Positions 1-9,100 of a DNA stretch of 64,000 bases are shown piece by piece; position 1 is the first letter of the stretch; the number at the start of each line of letters is the position of its first letter. This DNA is from Rhizosphaericola sp047606825 (GTDB lineage: Bacteria > Bacteroidota > Bacteroidia > Chitinophagales > Chitinophagaceae): contig JASGDY010000127.1 in the NCBI GenBank assembly GCA_047606825.1, positions 56,801 through 120,800 of the forward strand, written 5' to 3'. Made by a program: the position numbers and the translations under genes. The notes beneath the pieces are model-generated. The model saw only the letters and a list, made by a program, of their open reading frames with translations. It did not search any database and had not been told where the DNA came from.

Positions 1-2
1 CA

Positions 3-818
3 CTACACCATTTTGCTTGCATGGAGATAGGCATTCCTGACGTTGCCGTATTCCAAAAGCATTTCTTTTGCCTTTTCGTAGTCCATAATCTGCAATTTCT
101 GCATCAGCATCCTGGTGCCGCGGTCAATCAGCTTTTCGTTGGTCAGTTGCATGTTGACCATTTTGTTGTCTTCCACGCGTCCCAGCTGTATCATTGCCGT
201 CGTAGATATCATGTTGAGCACCAGCTTCTGCGCCGTTCCGCTTTTCATACGGGTGCTGCCAGTGACAAATTCTGGACCGACGACGACTTCCACGGGATAG
301 TCCGAAACTTCCGCCAGAGGCGTATCCGGGTTACAGGTAACGCATCCGGTCAATATGTTGTGTTCTTGGCATTTCTTCAATGCTTCGATGACATAAGGTG
401 TCGTGCCGCTTGCCGCCAGACCGACCACACTATCTTTTTCATTCACATTATATTCCAAAAGGTCTTTCCAGCCCTGTTCGCGGTCGTCTTCCGCATTCTC
501 GACGGCTTGCGTAATGGCGATGTTGCCACCGGCAATGATGCCAACAACCAGTCCCGCGGTAACACCGTAGGTAGGTGGACATTCACTTGCATCCAATACG
601 CCTAGCCTGCCGCTCGTACCAGCTCCGATATAGAAAAGTCGACCACCAGCGAGCATCCTTTCGGATATGTTTTCGACCAGACTGGTAATCTGTGGTAAAG
701 CTTTGCTGACCGCATCCGGCACTTTTTTGTCCTCCTCGTTGATATGCCCCAATAGTTCCTCGACGGACATATTTTCCAAATGCCTGTACAAAGATGGCAA
801 CTCCGTTATTCTTTCCAT
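3..818 (-). CDS. murQ: N-acetylmuramic acid 6-phosphate etherase MurQ
   Basis: Cleaves the D-lactyl ether of N-acetylmuramic acid 6-phosphate to give GlcNAc-6-phosphate and lactate during cytoplasmic recycling of cell-wall sugars. The 271-residue protein carries a SIS fold with the sugar-phosphate loop GAGTSGRLGVLDASECPPTYG-like segment (about residues 65-85, written here only in part) and the family motif EFVTGSTRMKSGTAQK near residue 200. The reading frame is open upstream to position 872, but ERITELPSLYRHLENM is the usual MurQ N-terminus, so I chose the ATG at 818. The stop lies two bases inside the window edge, so the gene is complete. It follows hisH on the same strand after about 70 bp; no functional link to hisH is known, and co-transcription is only inferred from spacing. 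Confidence 0.93.
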   Translation of the reverse strand: MERITELPSLYRHLENMSVEELLGHINEEDKKVPDAVSKALPQITSLVENISERMLAGGRLFYIGAGTSGRLGVLDASECPPTYGVTAGLVVGIIAGGNIAITQAVENAEDDREQGWKDLLEYNVNEKDSVVGLAASGTTPYVIEALKKCQEHNILTGCVTCNPDTPLAEVSDYPVEVVVGPEFVTGSTRMKSGTAQKLVLNMISTTAMIQLGRVEDNKMVNMQLTNEKLIDRGTRMLMQKLQIMDYEKAKEMLLEYGNVRNAYLHASKMV

Positions 819-885
819 ATTATGTGTTATTAATAGGTATGGCTGACAGCCATTAGCATTAGGTCCTGGCATTGGGCACTAAGCG

Positions 886-1479
886 TTATCCTATTTTTTC
901 AATAAAATTTTTCAAAATTCGTTCCCCGATTTCGGCACTTTTTTCTGGATGGTACTGGACGCCCCAAAAATTGTCCCGGTGCAATGCCGAGCTATACTGT
1001 ATGCCATATCCGGTCGTGCCAATCGTATGTGGACCGACAGCGGCATAATAACTATGTACAAAATAACAGAAAGCACCTTCGGGAATACCGTCAAAAAGCG
1101 GCGATTCCAGGTTCTGAATCTGATTCCAGCCGATTTGCGGCACTTTGATTCCTTTCGTTGCCGGAAACTTTTTCACTTTTTCGTGAAAAATACCCAAGCA
1201 TTCCGTATCGCCTTCCTCACTGTACGCACACATCAACTGCATCCCAAAACATATTCCCAAAACCGGCTGCCTCAAGCCCGAAATAACCTTGTCCAGATTC
1301 CGTGCTTTCAGATACTTCATGGAGGATGACGCCTCTCCAACTCCCGGAAATATCACTTTGTCCGCCGCCTGCAAAAGCGCGGCATCGTCCGTTACCATCG
1401 CCGACGCTCCAATCCGCTCCAAGGCGTACAAGACCGACTGTATATTACCCGCATTATATTTTACGATTGCCAAGTCCAT
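886..1479 (-). CDS. hisH: Imidazole glycerol phosphate synthase glutaminase subunit HisH
   Basis: Class I glutamine amidotransferase that hydrolyses glutamine and channels ammonia to HisF in histidine biosynthesis. Seen: the N-terminal AIVKYNAGNIQSV strand, the oxyanion-loop region FPGVGEASSSM, the nucleophile elbow GICFGMQLM (catalytic Cys about residue 77) and the His-Glu pair in VQYHPEKS near residue 180. The length of 197 residues is normal. Its partner hisF is not adjacent but lies 40 kb away at 41238-41996, so the his pathway is dispersed in this genome. It stands alone downstream of trpA with a 360-bp gap, so it probably has its own promoter. Confidence 0.94.
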   Translation of the reverse strand: MDLAIVKYNAGNIQSVLYALERIGASAMVTDDAALLQAADKVIFPGVGEASSSMKYLKARNLDKVISGLRQPVLGICFGMQLMCAYSEEGDTECLGIFHEKVKKFPATKGIKVPQIGWNQIQNLESPLFDGIPEGAFCYFVHSYYAAVGPHTIGTTGYGIQYSSALHRDNFWGVQYHPEKSAEIGERILKNFIEKIG

Positions 1480-1838
1480 TGGATAGTCGATAGTTAAAAG
1501 TAAATAGTTATAATTAAGTAGTGGATGTTCAAATGTAACCTGTACTTCACTGTTAATTATTTCCTGATTTAAATGATAATACGTTATACAATAATAGAGC
1601 TTGTCTAGACTTTTTACGATGATACCAATATAATAGGATTGTTAATTCCAGATTGCCTTGTTCCCTTCGGGACTGCTTCGCAGTCACTACACTGGCAATG
1701 ACGTTGGTTTTTTCCTACGATATTTAAAATTCCATTTTTTAAACAGTCTATGCAACTTCAAAACAGGCAATGGCAAATAGCCAACAACCCCAAAATCGCA
1801 AGAGCCCTACTATTCACTACTAATTTTTTCACTATCCA
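1480..1838. other. Intergenic region hisH-trpA with REP-like segment
   Basis: This gap has no credible gene. It is AT-rich and contains one more GC-rich, partly palindromic stretch at about 1651-1705 (GACTGCTTCGCAGTC is an imperfect palindrome, followed by CACTGGCAATGACG). The style matches dispersed REP-like intergenic repeats, but I see no second copy in this window, so the assignment is tentative. Confidence 0.3.
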
Positions 1839-2612
1839 CTAATTCAGTATTGCATGAAGAAAAGCCTCGGTGCTTTCCTTGATATTTTCGTTGCCTGTGA
1901 TAGCTTTGATATAAGCAGAGCCGATGATGCCGCCGTCGGCATACCGCGTCGCCTTGTCAAAACTGTCCTTGTCCTTGATACCGAAGCCGACCAATATGGG
2001 ATTTTTCAGGTCAAGCGTTTTCAGCTTGACGAGATACCTTTCCACTTGGTCGAAATCCTTCTCCTTACCCGTCGTGGAAGAGGATGAAACGGCATACAGA
2101 AAACCGGAACTCAACTCGTCCAACTGTCGAATCCGCGCCACGGAGGTTTCCGGTGTCACCAGAAAAATAAAGTCCAGCCCGTAGCGTTTCACGATATGGC
2201 GATAGATTGATTCATATTCGTATTCGGGTACGTCCGGCAAAATCAAACCGTCCACGCCGACCGCAGCCGCATCCCTGCAAAACCTTTCAAATCCATATTG
2301 CAAAATAGGATTGAGATAGCCCATCAGCACAACCGGAATGGTAATCTTCTGGCGGAAATCCTGCAACTGTTCAAACAATATGGCGATGCTCATGCCATTT
2401 TTCAGGGCGACGAGACCGCTGTTTTGTATGACTTCGCCGTCCGCCAAAGGGTCACTGTACGGCATACCCAATTCGATAATGTCCGCTCCGTCTTTTTGGA
2501 GTGCTTCCATCACCTTCAACGTGCTGTCCACATGCGGATAACCCGCCGTGCAATATACATTGAGAATTTTTCTTCCTTTGTTTTTTTCAAATATATCTTT
2601 GAGACGACTCAC
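1839..2612 (-). CDS. trpA: Tryptophan synthase alpha chain TrpA
   Basis: Cleaves indole-3-glycerol phosphate to indole and glyceraldehyde 3-phosphate; indole passes through a tunnel to TrpB. The TIM-barrel protein of 257 residues shows the catalytic Glu in DIIELGMPYSDP (about residue 47) and the catalytic Asp in DPLADGEVIQ, plus phosphate-binding glycines in LVGFGIKD and GGIIGSAYIK. The start is GTG at 2612 (MSRLKDIFEKNKGRK), the normal N-terminus for the family. It is the last gene of the leftward trp operon, about 210 bp after trpB. Confidence 0.95.
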   Translation of the reverse strand: MSRLKDIFEKNKGRKILNVYCTAGYPHVDSTLKVMEALQKDGADIIELGMPYSDPLADGEVIQNSGLVALKNGMSIAILFEQLQDFRQKITIPVVLMGYLNPILQYGFERFCRDAAAVGVDGLILPDVPEYEYESIYRHIVKRYGLDFIFLVTPETSVARIRQLDELSSGFLYAVSSSSTTGKEKDFDQVERYLVKLKTLDLKNPILVGFGIKDKDSFDKATRYADGGIIGSAYIKAITGNENIKESTEAFLHAILN

Positions 2613-2823
2613 TGTTCAAAATTTATTTTTTTGTCAAATAGGAGAAAATATGCACAATCGCTTATAAAGCAGCAAAATTACATCAAATTTTCCATAACTT
2701 CCTTGCCCCGAAACCTGCTGCTAAGTAAAAAGGAAAAAGGAAACATATCCATAGAAAATATGCGCCTCGAAGTACTCGTTTGTATATAGGTCATGCTTTT
2801 TGTTTTTGACTTTTTACTTAACA

Positions 2824-4014
2824 TTACATAAATCTATCCATCACTTTAAGGTAATTGTCCATATCCTTGTCACCACGACCGCTCAGACAGACAACGACGA
2901 CATCGTCAGGCTGGAACGCAATCTTATGCAAACCCGCCAGTGCGTGCGAGGATTCCAGCGCAGGAATGATGCCCTCGATACGTGTGAGGTTAAACGCCGC
3001 GGTCAACGCATCGTCGTCCGTCGCGTCAAGGAACTGTGCCCTTCCACTTTTGTAAAGATAAGCGTGCAAAGGACCAATGCCCGGATAATCCAAACCCGCA
3101 GAAAGACTGTACGGCTCAACGACCTGCCCGTCTTCGGTCTGCATGACTAAACTTTTACTGCCGTGCAGTACGCCGAGCGTCCCTTTCTGCGTGGTTGCGG
3201 CGGTATGACCCGACTGCACACCCAGACCAGAAGCCTCGACAGCGACGAGTTTCACGCTTTCCTCGTTCAGAAAATGGTAAAACGTACCGGCCGCATTACT
3301 CCCACCGCCTACACATGCCATGACGTAATTGGGCAGTTCCGAACCTGTTTTCTCTTTCAGTTGCCACCTGATTTCCTCACTGATGATGCTCTGAAAACGC
3401 GCTACCATGTCGGGATAGGGATGTGGGCCGACGACGCTGCCAATCACGTAATGGGTATCGTGCGCATGGTTAATCCAATAACGAATCGCCTCGTTGGTCG
3501 CATCTTTCAACGTCTTGCTGCCACTATGTGCAGCGATGACTTTGGCGCCGAGCATCTTCATGCGGGCAACGTTGGGCGCTTGCCTTTCAATGTCCAATGC
3601 ACCCATGAAAACAATACATTCCAAACCACGCAAGGCGCAGACGGTCGCCGTGGCGACACCATGCTGTCCCGCACCGGTTTCCGCGACGATTTTCTTTTTG
3701 CCTAAGCGTTCTGCCAGCAAAACCTGCCCAATCGCATTGTTGATTTTGTGCGCACCGGTATGGTTGAGGTCTTCCCGTTTGAGATAAACTTTTGCACCTA
3801 CCTGCTCGCTTAATCGTTTCGCGAAATAGAGCGGCGAGGGGCGTCCGACATAATCTTTCAACAAGGCATCAAACTCCTGTCTGAAAGACGGTTCGGCCAT
3901 TATTCTTAAATAATTTTCCTGCAACTGTTCGACATTGGGATGAAGCATTTCGGGAACGTAAGATCCGCCGAACTCTCCGTAATATCCATGTGCGTCAACT
4001 TGTATTTTTTCCAT
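2824..4014 (-). CDS. trpB: Tryptophan synthase beta chain TrpB
   Basis: PLP enzyme that condenses indole with L-serine to tryptophan. The 396-residue protein has the PLP lysine in [14 protein letters not shown] (about residue 90), the phosphate-binding loop [10 protein letters not shown], and the AETGAGQHG segment. The frame also allows a TTG at 4032, but [17 protein letters not shown] from the ATG at 4014 is the expected N-terminus. It is separated from the preceding operon gene by a tandem duplication (4051-4332), so transcription either reads across that duplication or restarts inside it. Confidence 0.96.
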   Translation of the reverse strand: MEKIQVDAHGYYGEFGGSYVPEMLHPNVEQLQENYLRIMAEPSFRQEFDALLKDYVGRPSPLYFAKRLSEQVGAKVYLKREDLNHTGAHKINNAIGQVLLAERLGKKKIVAETGAGQHGVATATVCALRGLECIVFMGALDIERQAPNVARMKMLGAKVIAAHSGSKTLKDATNEAIRYWINHAHDTHYVIGSVVGPHPYPDMVARFQSIISEEIRWQLKEKTGSELPNYVMACVGGGSNAAGTFYHFLNEESVKLVAVEASGLGVQSGHTAATTQKGTLGVLHGSKSLVMQTEDGQVVEPYSLSAGLDYPGIGPLHAYLYKSGRAQFLDATDDDALTAAFNLTRIEGIIPALESSHALAGLHKIAFQPDDVVVVCLSGRGDKDMDNYLKVMDRFM

Positions 4015-4050
4015 GATATAATTAAAAGGCAAAAGTAAAAAGGTAAAAAT

Positions 4051-4332
4051 AAAAAAGCTTAACTTTAATGAATCACACTATTTTAATACCTAGAAACACG
4101 ACCATCCTTTACGAAAAACATTAAGAAGTTAAGAAAAATCAAGAAACGCACTTAATGAACCTTCATTTCTTAATGGTTAAAAATCGAAAGACAAAAGTAA
4201 AAAAGCTCAACTTTAATGAATCACACTATTTTAATACCTAGAAACACGACCATCCTTTACGAAAAACATTAAGAAGTTAAGAAAAATCAAGAAACGCACT
4301 TAATGAACCTTCATTTCTTAATGGTTAAAAAT
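4051..4332. repeat. Two-copy tandem duplication, period 148 bp
   Basis: Copies run about 4051-4184 and 4199-4332 and are nearly identical; the only difference noticed in the shared part is T4060 against C4208. Each copy contains CATTAAGAAGTTAAG and ends in CTTAATGGTTAAAAAT. It fills the gap between the secreted-protein gene and trpB; the second copy reaches the stop codon of that gene. A diverged single copy of part of the motif occurs on the opposite strand at 61352-61400, so this is a duplicated member of a dispersed intergenic repeat. Confidence 0.85.
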
Positions 4333-5363
4333 TAAAAATCAAAAGGTATCTGCGACTGTTCGTATCGTCTCTGTTCAAGTGACTGATCGGTATAACCAAT
4401 CAGCCAATCAAACCAACTATAAATCGCAGACAAAGAATACCTGCCACCTCCCGAAAAGTCTTGCAACTTTTTAATCGAGCCATCCGAATAGGTTACGTCC
4501 AATGTATATGTCTGTGGCCAATTGGTATTGGACTGGTACACGTCCGGCATTTCTTTAAATCCACTATAATTAATTAAAGAAAGCAACTCGGCATAAATAT
4601 CCATCGTAATTTTCCCCTTGACGGAGGTGCTGTCATTGGCCTTACGGTAAGTAACAACCTGAAACTGCGCTTTTGTTCCTTTGTCCAAATTTTCAATTTT
4701 TACAACTGTCCTGTTGCCGTTATAGTTGGACGATTCAAAACGTACTTTTTTAAACAATGCCGAATCAGGAGTTCCATTATAGTTGACCAAATATGTTTTT
4801 GCAAAACCAAGTGTATCAACCGAAAAAGGAAGTCCATCGCGAGACTGGTTGTTGATATCCGGAAACCATTTGACCAAACGAATGCCGGGAACCCCAACCT
4901 TTGGCAGCAACATCAATGAAAAATAATACGGATAGGATGCATACTCATCCGACACCAATGATTTTTCATCATAGCCTCCATCATCATTGGAGAGAAACAC
5001 AATCAAGACATACTGGTTGGTCGCACCATGCGGAAGTTTCCCGCAAACAATCAAGTCCGTTTTTTTGTCAAGATTAAAATCAATGGTCTGCCACTTATTG
5101 ACCTTTAATTGTGCAAGGCTATCCTCCGCCTGTTGGCTTAGGTTATATAGTCCTTGCCATTCATCGCCGTCGACAAGTTGAAAAGTTTTCCATCTCGGGT
5201 CGGGATTGTCGCGTCCATAAAGAAAAAAGTTCTTGACAAATCCCACAACGTCGTCGTCGGATTGGAGTTTGTCTATTTTTTTCTGAGCCCGTCCAATATG
5301 GGAAAAAACAAGCAAAAAACAAACTATCAATACTATAATATTAAAACGCTTATTCCGCATCAT
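4332..5363 (-). CDS. Secreted protein of unknown function within trp operon
   Basis: I do not recognise this 343-residue protein with certainty. It starts MMRNKRFNIIVLIVCFLL, a clear signal peptide ending near SHIGRAQ (about residue 26), so it is exported. A central part (QTIDFNLDKKTDLIVCGKL) resembles acidic VCBS/FG-GAP-like turns, and the C-terminal segment (DVTYSDGSIKKLQDFSGGG then YSWFDWLIG) recalls the end of DUF6438-type domains; both are weak resemblances. The start overlaps the 3' end of trpF by 14 bp, which indicates translational coupling. A periplasmic or outer-membrane protein inside a tryptophan operon is odd, and no role in Trp synthesis is evident. Confidence 0.7.
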   Translation of the reverse strand: MMRNKRFNIIVLIVCFLLVFSHIGRAQKKIDKLQSDDDVVGFVKNFFLYGRDNPDPRWKTFQLVDGDEWQGLYNLSQQAEDSLAQLKVNKWQTIDFNLDKKTDLIVCGKLPHGATNQYVLIVFLSNDDGGYDEKSLVSDEYASYPYYFSLMLLPKVGVPGIRLVKWFPDINNQSRDGLPFSVDTLGFAKTYLVNYNGTPDSALFKKVRFESSNYNGNRTVVKIENLDKGTKAQFQVVTYRKANDSTSVKGKITMDIYAELLSLINYSGFKEMPDVYQSNTNWPQTYTLDVTYSDGSIKKLQDFSGGGRYSLSAIYSWFDWLIGYTDQSLEQRRYEQSQIPFDF

Positions 5364-6000
5364 TCCAAATATTCAATTGTTTAAAAAAATCTTCCAACAT
5401 ACGCAAATCCTTAATGCCTGGCACCGTCTCAAAACAGCTGTTGACATCAATAGCATGTAAGTCCTTGGCAATAGGAAAACGATTAAATTTTTCCAAAATC
5501 GCCACATCCTTGTGCGAAATCCCACCACTCAGGAAAAAGGGTTTTCCTATTTCCAGTTGGGCAATGTCATTCCAGTCAAACTTTTCGCCGGTGCCGCCGT
5601 AAGCCGTGCTTGGCGTATCGAGCAAAAACAAATCTACCACATCTTTATATTGCGCCACTTTTTCCTGTATACCGGACTGGCTTTTTACCTGAAAAGCCTT
5701 TATAATAGTAGTTTTCTGCGCAACTTGCCGACAGTATTCAGGTGATTCGTCGCCATGTAGTTGCACAATGTCCAAACCACAGGCGTCAATCATATCAATT
5801 AGGCTCTCCAACGGTTCATTGACAAAAACGCCGACTTTTTGGATATTGCCGCCAATACTTTTGATTTCGTCCTTGGCCGTGGCATTCAATACATAGCGTG
5901 GGGATTGCGGATAAAAAATAAAGCCAGCGTAATGCACGCCCATTTTTTCCAAAACTTCCACCTGTGCTTTTTGCGTAAGACCGCAGACTTTAACCTTCAT
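5350..6000 (-). CDS. trpF: Phosphoribosylanthranilate isomerase TrpF
   Basis: Catalyses the Amadori rearrangement of N-(5'-phosphoribosyl)anthranilate to CdRP. The TIM-barrel protein of 216 residues begins MKVKVCGLTQ with the catalytic Cys at residue 6, has VQLHGDESPEYC for the middle of the barrel and LLDTPSTAYGGTGEKFDW with the catalytic Asp. The ATG at 6000 overlaps the end of trpC by 11 bp, and its own end overlaps the next gene, so the block is tightly coupled. Confidence 0.94.
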   Translation of the reverse strand: MKVKVCGLTQKAQVEVLEKMGVHYAGFIFYPQSPRYVLNATAKDEIKSIGGNIQKVGVFVNEPLESLIDMIDACGLDIVQLHGDESPEYCRQVAQKTTIIKAFQVKSQSGIQEKVAQYKDVVDLFLLDTPSTAYGGTGEKFDWNDIAQLEIGKPFFLSGGISHKDVAILEKFNRFPIAKDLHAIDVNSCFETVPGIKDLRMLEDFFKQLNIWNDAE

Positions 6001-6787
6001 CCGTCAATTCTTTTAGTGCTTGGTAATAATCGGCAAATGCTTTCGCGGGGTCATCCGTCTTCATGAAATGTTCGCCCATCAAAAAGCCGTAAAACCCGGC
6101 ATCCATAAGTGTTTTGACAGTTTCTGGATGACTGATGCCACTCTCTGCTATGGCTGGTTTATCTTTAGGCAAAAGCCCGAGCAAGCGAATAGAATTGTGG
6201 ATGTCCACTTCAAATGTTTTGAGGTTGCGGTTGTTGATGCCGACCAAGTCTACTTTGTCGTAGATATGTCCCAACTCGTTTTCGGAATACAGTTCCAACA
6301 AGACTTCCAGTCCCAACTCGTGCGCGTAGTCTGTAAATGCAATGACTTGCTTAGGAGTCAAACAAGCCGCAATCAACAATACCACGTCCGCTCCGATAGC
6401 TTTTGCTTCCAGAATCTGGTATGTGTCGACGATGAAATCCTTACGCAGTATAGGAATTTCATTAACCCGCGCCGCTATCAAATCTTCACTTTTACCGCCA
6501 AAAAAATCCGCGTCTGTCAATACGGACAAGCACGCAGAGCCATTTTGCGTATAGCCTATGGTTACAGCAGCTACATCCGCGTTTCCGTTGATGACACCTT
6601 TGGACGGCGACTGGCGTTTAAATTCCGTAATAATATTGGAACGCGCAGGATTCTTTAAAGACGCAACCAAAGAAAGCGTTTGTCTTTTAAACAAAGGGAA
6701 ATCCTTCAATTCCGCTTCTGGAACTTTTGCTTTCTGCTCTTTAACTATTTCTTTCTTACGTAATACTATTTTATCTAAAATGGTCAT
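5990..6787 (-). CDS. trpC: Indole-3-glycerol phosphate synthase TrpC
   Basis: Closes the indole ring of CdRP with loss of CO2 and water. The 265-residue protein shows the signature IITEFKRQSPSKG (catalytic Glu and Lys, about residues 55-67), LRKDFIVDTYQI with the catalytic Lys, and VGINNRNLKTFEVD with the phosphate and Asn residues, and ends with AESGISHPET and the GFLMGEHFM loop. It is a stand-alone enzyme here, not fused to TrpF. It overlaps trpF by 11 bp and follows the GNAT gene by about 50 bp. Confidence 0.95.
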   Translation of the reverse strand: MTILDKIVLRKKEIVKEQKAKVPEAELKDFPLFKRQTLSLVASLKNPARSNIITEFKRQSPSKGVINGNADVAAVTIGYTQNGSACLSVLTDADFFGGKSEDLIAARVNEIPILRKDFIVDTYQILEAKAIGADVVLLIAACLTPKQVIAFTDYAHELGLEVLLELYSENELGHIYDKVDLVGINNRNLKTFEVDIHNSIRLLGLLPKDKPAIAESGISHPETVKTLMDAGFYGFLMGEHFMKTDDPAKAFADYYQALKELTDEG

Positions 6788-6838
6788 CTGAATTAAGAAT
6801 TTTGAATTGAGAAAACACCGTAGACGCTATACCGACTA

Positions 6839-7273
6839 CTAATCCAAACTGCTAAATTTAACGAAGTGTAATTTAAGCTCGGTTTCCTTTTCGAGCTGCA
6901 TACCAGCGTTTATATAGAATTGGATGGCTCTTGTATTATTTTTCAACACTTCCAAACGAACATTTTTTCCTGTTTGAAAAGTATAATCCAAAATCGCCCG
7001 ACCGACGCCGTGCGACTGGAACATACTGGTCAAAAATAAACTTCCTATGTAAATCTCCTGTTCGTTTTCCCTCAACTGGACAAACCCTGCAACTTTTCCA
7101 TCATCTACCAATATCAATCGAACTTCCGCTATCGGCGTTTCTCTTTTAATAAAATCCTTTTGGACTTGTTCATCCCAGCCCCAAATCTGCTCTACATAAG
7201 GTTTGATGCTATCCACCTTAATGTGGTATAGCAATTCAAAATCATCGTCCGTTGCCTGTCTTAACTGAAACAT
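6839..7273 (-). CDS. GNAT-family N-acetyltransferase
   Basis: A 144-residue acyl-CoA N-acyltransferase. The sequence MFQLRQATDDDFELLYHIK is a standard GNAT N-terminus; motif A is seen as IGSLFLTSMFQSHGVGRAIL (about residues 81-100) with the acetyl-CoA pyrophosphate loop QSHGVG, and NTRAIQFYINAGM is the usual motif B. The substrate cannot be told. It lies inside the trp operon between trpD and trpC on the same strand with short gaps, so it is probably co-transcribed, but no function in Trp synthesis is known. Confidence 0.88.
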   Translation of the reverse strand: MFQLRQATDDDFELLYHIKVDSIKPYVEQIWGWDEQVQKDFIKRETPIAEVRLILVDDGKVAGFVQLRENEQEIYIGSLFLTSMFQSHGVGRAILDYTFQTGKNVRLEVLKNNTRAIQFYINAGMQLEKETELKLHFVKFSSLD

Positions 7274-7347
7274 ATTAATTGATGATTTTAGAATGATGAA
7301 AATGCCATTGGTTCTATACTGACAACCGATTAAAACTATCCACTATC

Positions 7348-8340
7348 CTATTGCATTTCCAACAATGTTTTCAATGCATTCAATGCCTTTCCGGATTTTA
7401 AACTGTCCATTGCCAAGGCAAAAGCATCTTCGTAAGTTCCGTATTTTCCGGTACAGTACAATGCCATTGCGGAATTAGCCAATACAACAGCGTTCTGAGC
7501 TTCTGAACCTTGACCGGAAATAATCTTTCGGAAAATGTCGGCCGCGGCCTGCGCCGTTTCCCCACCATATATATCGGTTTCCAATACCTGCCTACGTCCA
7601 AGTTCCTTCGGTGTTAAAAGCTCTTCGCCTTTGTTAGTCGTGATTTTAGTGTCGCCCGTCAACGAAATCTCGTCATAGCCATCCAAACTAAACACAACCG
7701 CAAAGCCTTTCCCGCTCCTCTGCAAATAATAACTATACAATCGTTCAGCTTCCAAACTATAAACGCCCAACAACTGGTATTGCGGTCGTGCTGGATTGAC
7801 CAACGGTCCCAACAAATTAAAGAACGTACGGAAGCCAAGCTGCCTACGTATCGGGGCAACTGTTTTCAACGCCGGGTGGAAAAGCGGTGCATGTAAAAAA
7901 CATATTCCAGCCTCGTCCACTTCTTTGCTTAAGGTGTCGCTATCATTTTTAAATTTATAGCCCAGATTTTGCAAAACATCGGAGGAACCGCTAACAGAAG
8001 TCGCCGCATAGTTACCTTGCTTAACAACTTTCTGCCCTGCGCCCGCAACCACAAAACTGGACAGCGTAGAAATATTGAACGTATTCTTGCCGTCGCCGCC
8101 CGTCCCGACAATATCAATGACGTCATGTGTACCTAAATCTACTTTTACTGCCAGTTCCAAAAGCGCATCCACAAAGCCTTCCAACTCATCCGTGGACAAC
8201 GAGCGCATGCGTATCGCCGTCATGAATGCAGTGATTTCATATTCCGAAAATTCCCCCTTGGAGATGCGTATCAATATAGATTTCGCATCTTCCCTACTTA
8301 ATATTTTATAGGCAAAAAGTTGATGTAATATTTCCTTCAT
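7348..8340 (-). CDS. trpD: Anthranilate phosphoribosyltransferase TrpD
   Basis: Transfers phosphoribose from PRPP to anthranilate. The 330-residue protein has the N-terminal helical domain, the PRPP-binding loop DIVGTGGDGKNTFNIST (about residues 80-96), KQGNYAATSVSGSSDVLQ, and LLGPLVNPARPQYQLLGVY. Length and motifs are normal. It lies between trpG (130 bp upstream) and the GNAT gene (about 75 bp downstream). Confidence 0.95.
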   Translation of the reverse strand: MKEILHQLFAYKILSREDAKSILIRISKGEFSEYEITAFMTAIRMRSLSTDELEGFVDALLELAVKVDLGTHDVIDIVGTGGDGKNTFNISTLSSFVVAGAGQKVVKQGNYAATSVSGSSDVLQNLGYKFKNDSDTLSKEVDEAGICFLHAPLFHPALKTVAPIRRQLGFRTFFNLLGPLVNPARPQYQLLGVYSLEAERLYSYYLQRSGKGFAVVFSLDGYDEISLTGDTKITTNKGEELLTPKELGRRQVLETDIYGGETAQAAADIFRKIISGQGSEAQNAVVLANSAMALYCTGKYGTYEDAFALAMDSLKSGKALNALKTLLEMQ

Positions 8341-8470
8341 TGATGTATGCTTTTTGGTTTATGATTTACAATAAAGAGAATGCTCATTTTCCTCCGATAC
8401 CATTACGTTAAGCTGTTGGTGGCAACGCCAACAACGGCGGCATATCCTTTCATAAATCATATTTCTTAAT

Positions 8471-9043
8471 TCATTTCCCCAGCCAATTCCGCAATATCTT
8501 TTCTCCGTCGGGAGTCAATATACTTTCTGGGTGGAACTGTACGCCTTGCACATCATATTGCTTGTGTTGGAGTCCCATGACAAAACCTTCGTCGTCCTCT
8601 GCGGTGATTTCCAGACAATCCGGAAATCCGTCCTTGTCCACAACCCAACTATGGTAACGTCCCACGGGAAAGGTCTCTGAAAGCCCCATAAACAAAGGAG
8701 ACTGCACTTTGGTCTTATGCGCAGGTGTTGCAATACCATGAAATACTTCGGACAGATTTGTGAGCTTGGCACCGAATGCTTCCCCGATTGCTTGTTCGCC
8801 CAAACACACGCCCAATATGGATTTCGTGGGTGCGTATTGTTTGATTAAGGGCAACAGCAAACCCGCTTCTTCGGGAATACCGGGTCCCGGCGACAGCAAA
8901 ATCTTATCATAAATGTTGACCTCTTCCAATGCAATTTTATCATTGCGGAACACGTCCACTTTATCGCCGATAATCCTTTCCACTAATTGCACCAGATTGT
9001 AGGTAAAGGAATCGTAATTGTCGAAAACTAATATTCTGGACAC
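8471..9043 (-). CDS. trpG: Anthranilate synthase glutamine amidotransferase TrpG
   Basis: Supplies ammonia from glutamine to TrpE for anthranilate synthesis. Seen: ILVFDNYDSFTYNLVQL at the N-terminus, LLSPGPGIPEEAGL for the oxyanion loop, GVCLGEQAIGEAFGAKL with the nucleophile Cys (about residue 83) and VQFHPESILTPDG with the His-Glu pair. The frame extends upstream to a TTG at 9100, directly after the trpE stop, but family members begin at the strand VSRILVFDNYD, so I chose the GTG at 9043; 190 residues is the usual length. Confidence 0.93.
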   Translation of the reverse strand: MSRILVFDNYDSFTYNLVQLVERIIGDKVDVFRNDKIALEEVNIYDKILLSPGPGIPEEAGLLLPLIKQYAPTKSILGVCLGEQAIGEAFGAKLTNLSEVFHGIATPAHKTKVQSPLFMGLSETFPVGRYHSWVVDKDGFPDCLEITAEDDEGFVMGLQHKQYDVQGVQFHPESILTPDGEKILRNWLGK

Positions 9044-9100
9044 TTTTTTATTTTGATAATTAGATAATTTGATAATGAAATTTTCATTCTCAACTTTCAA

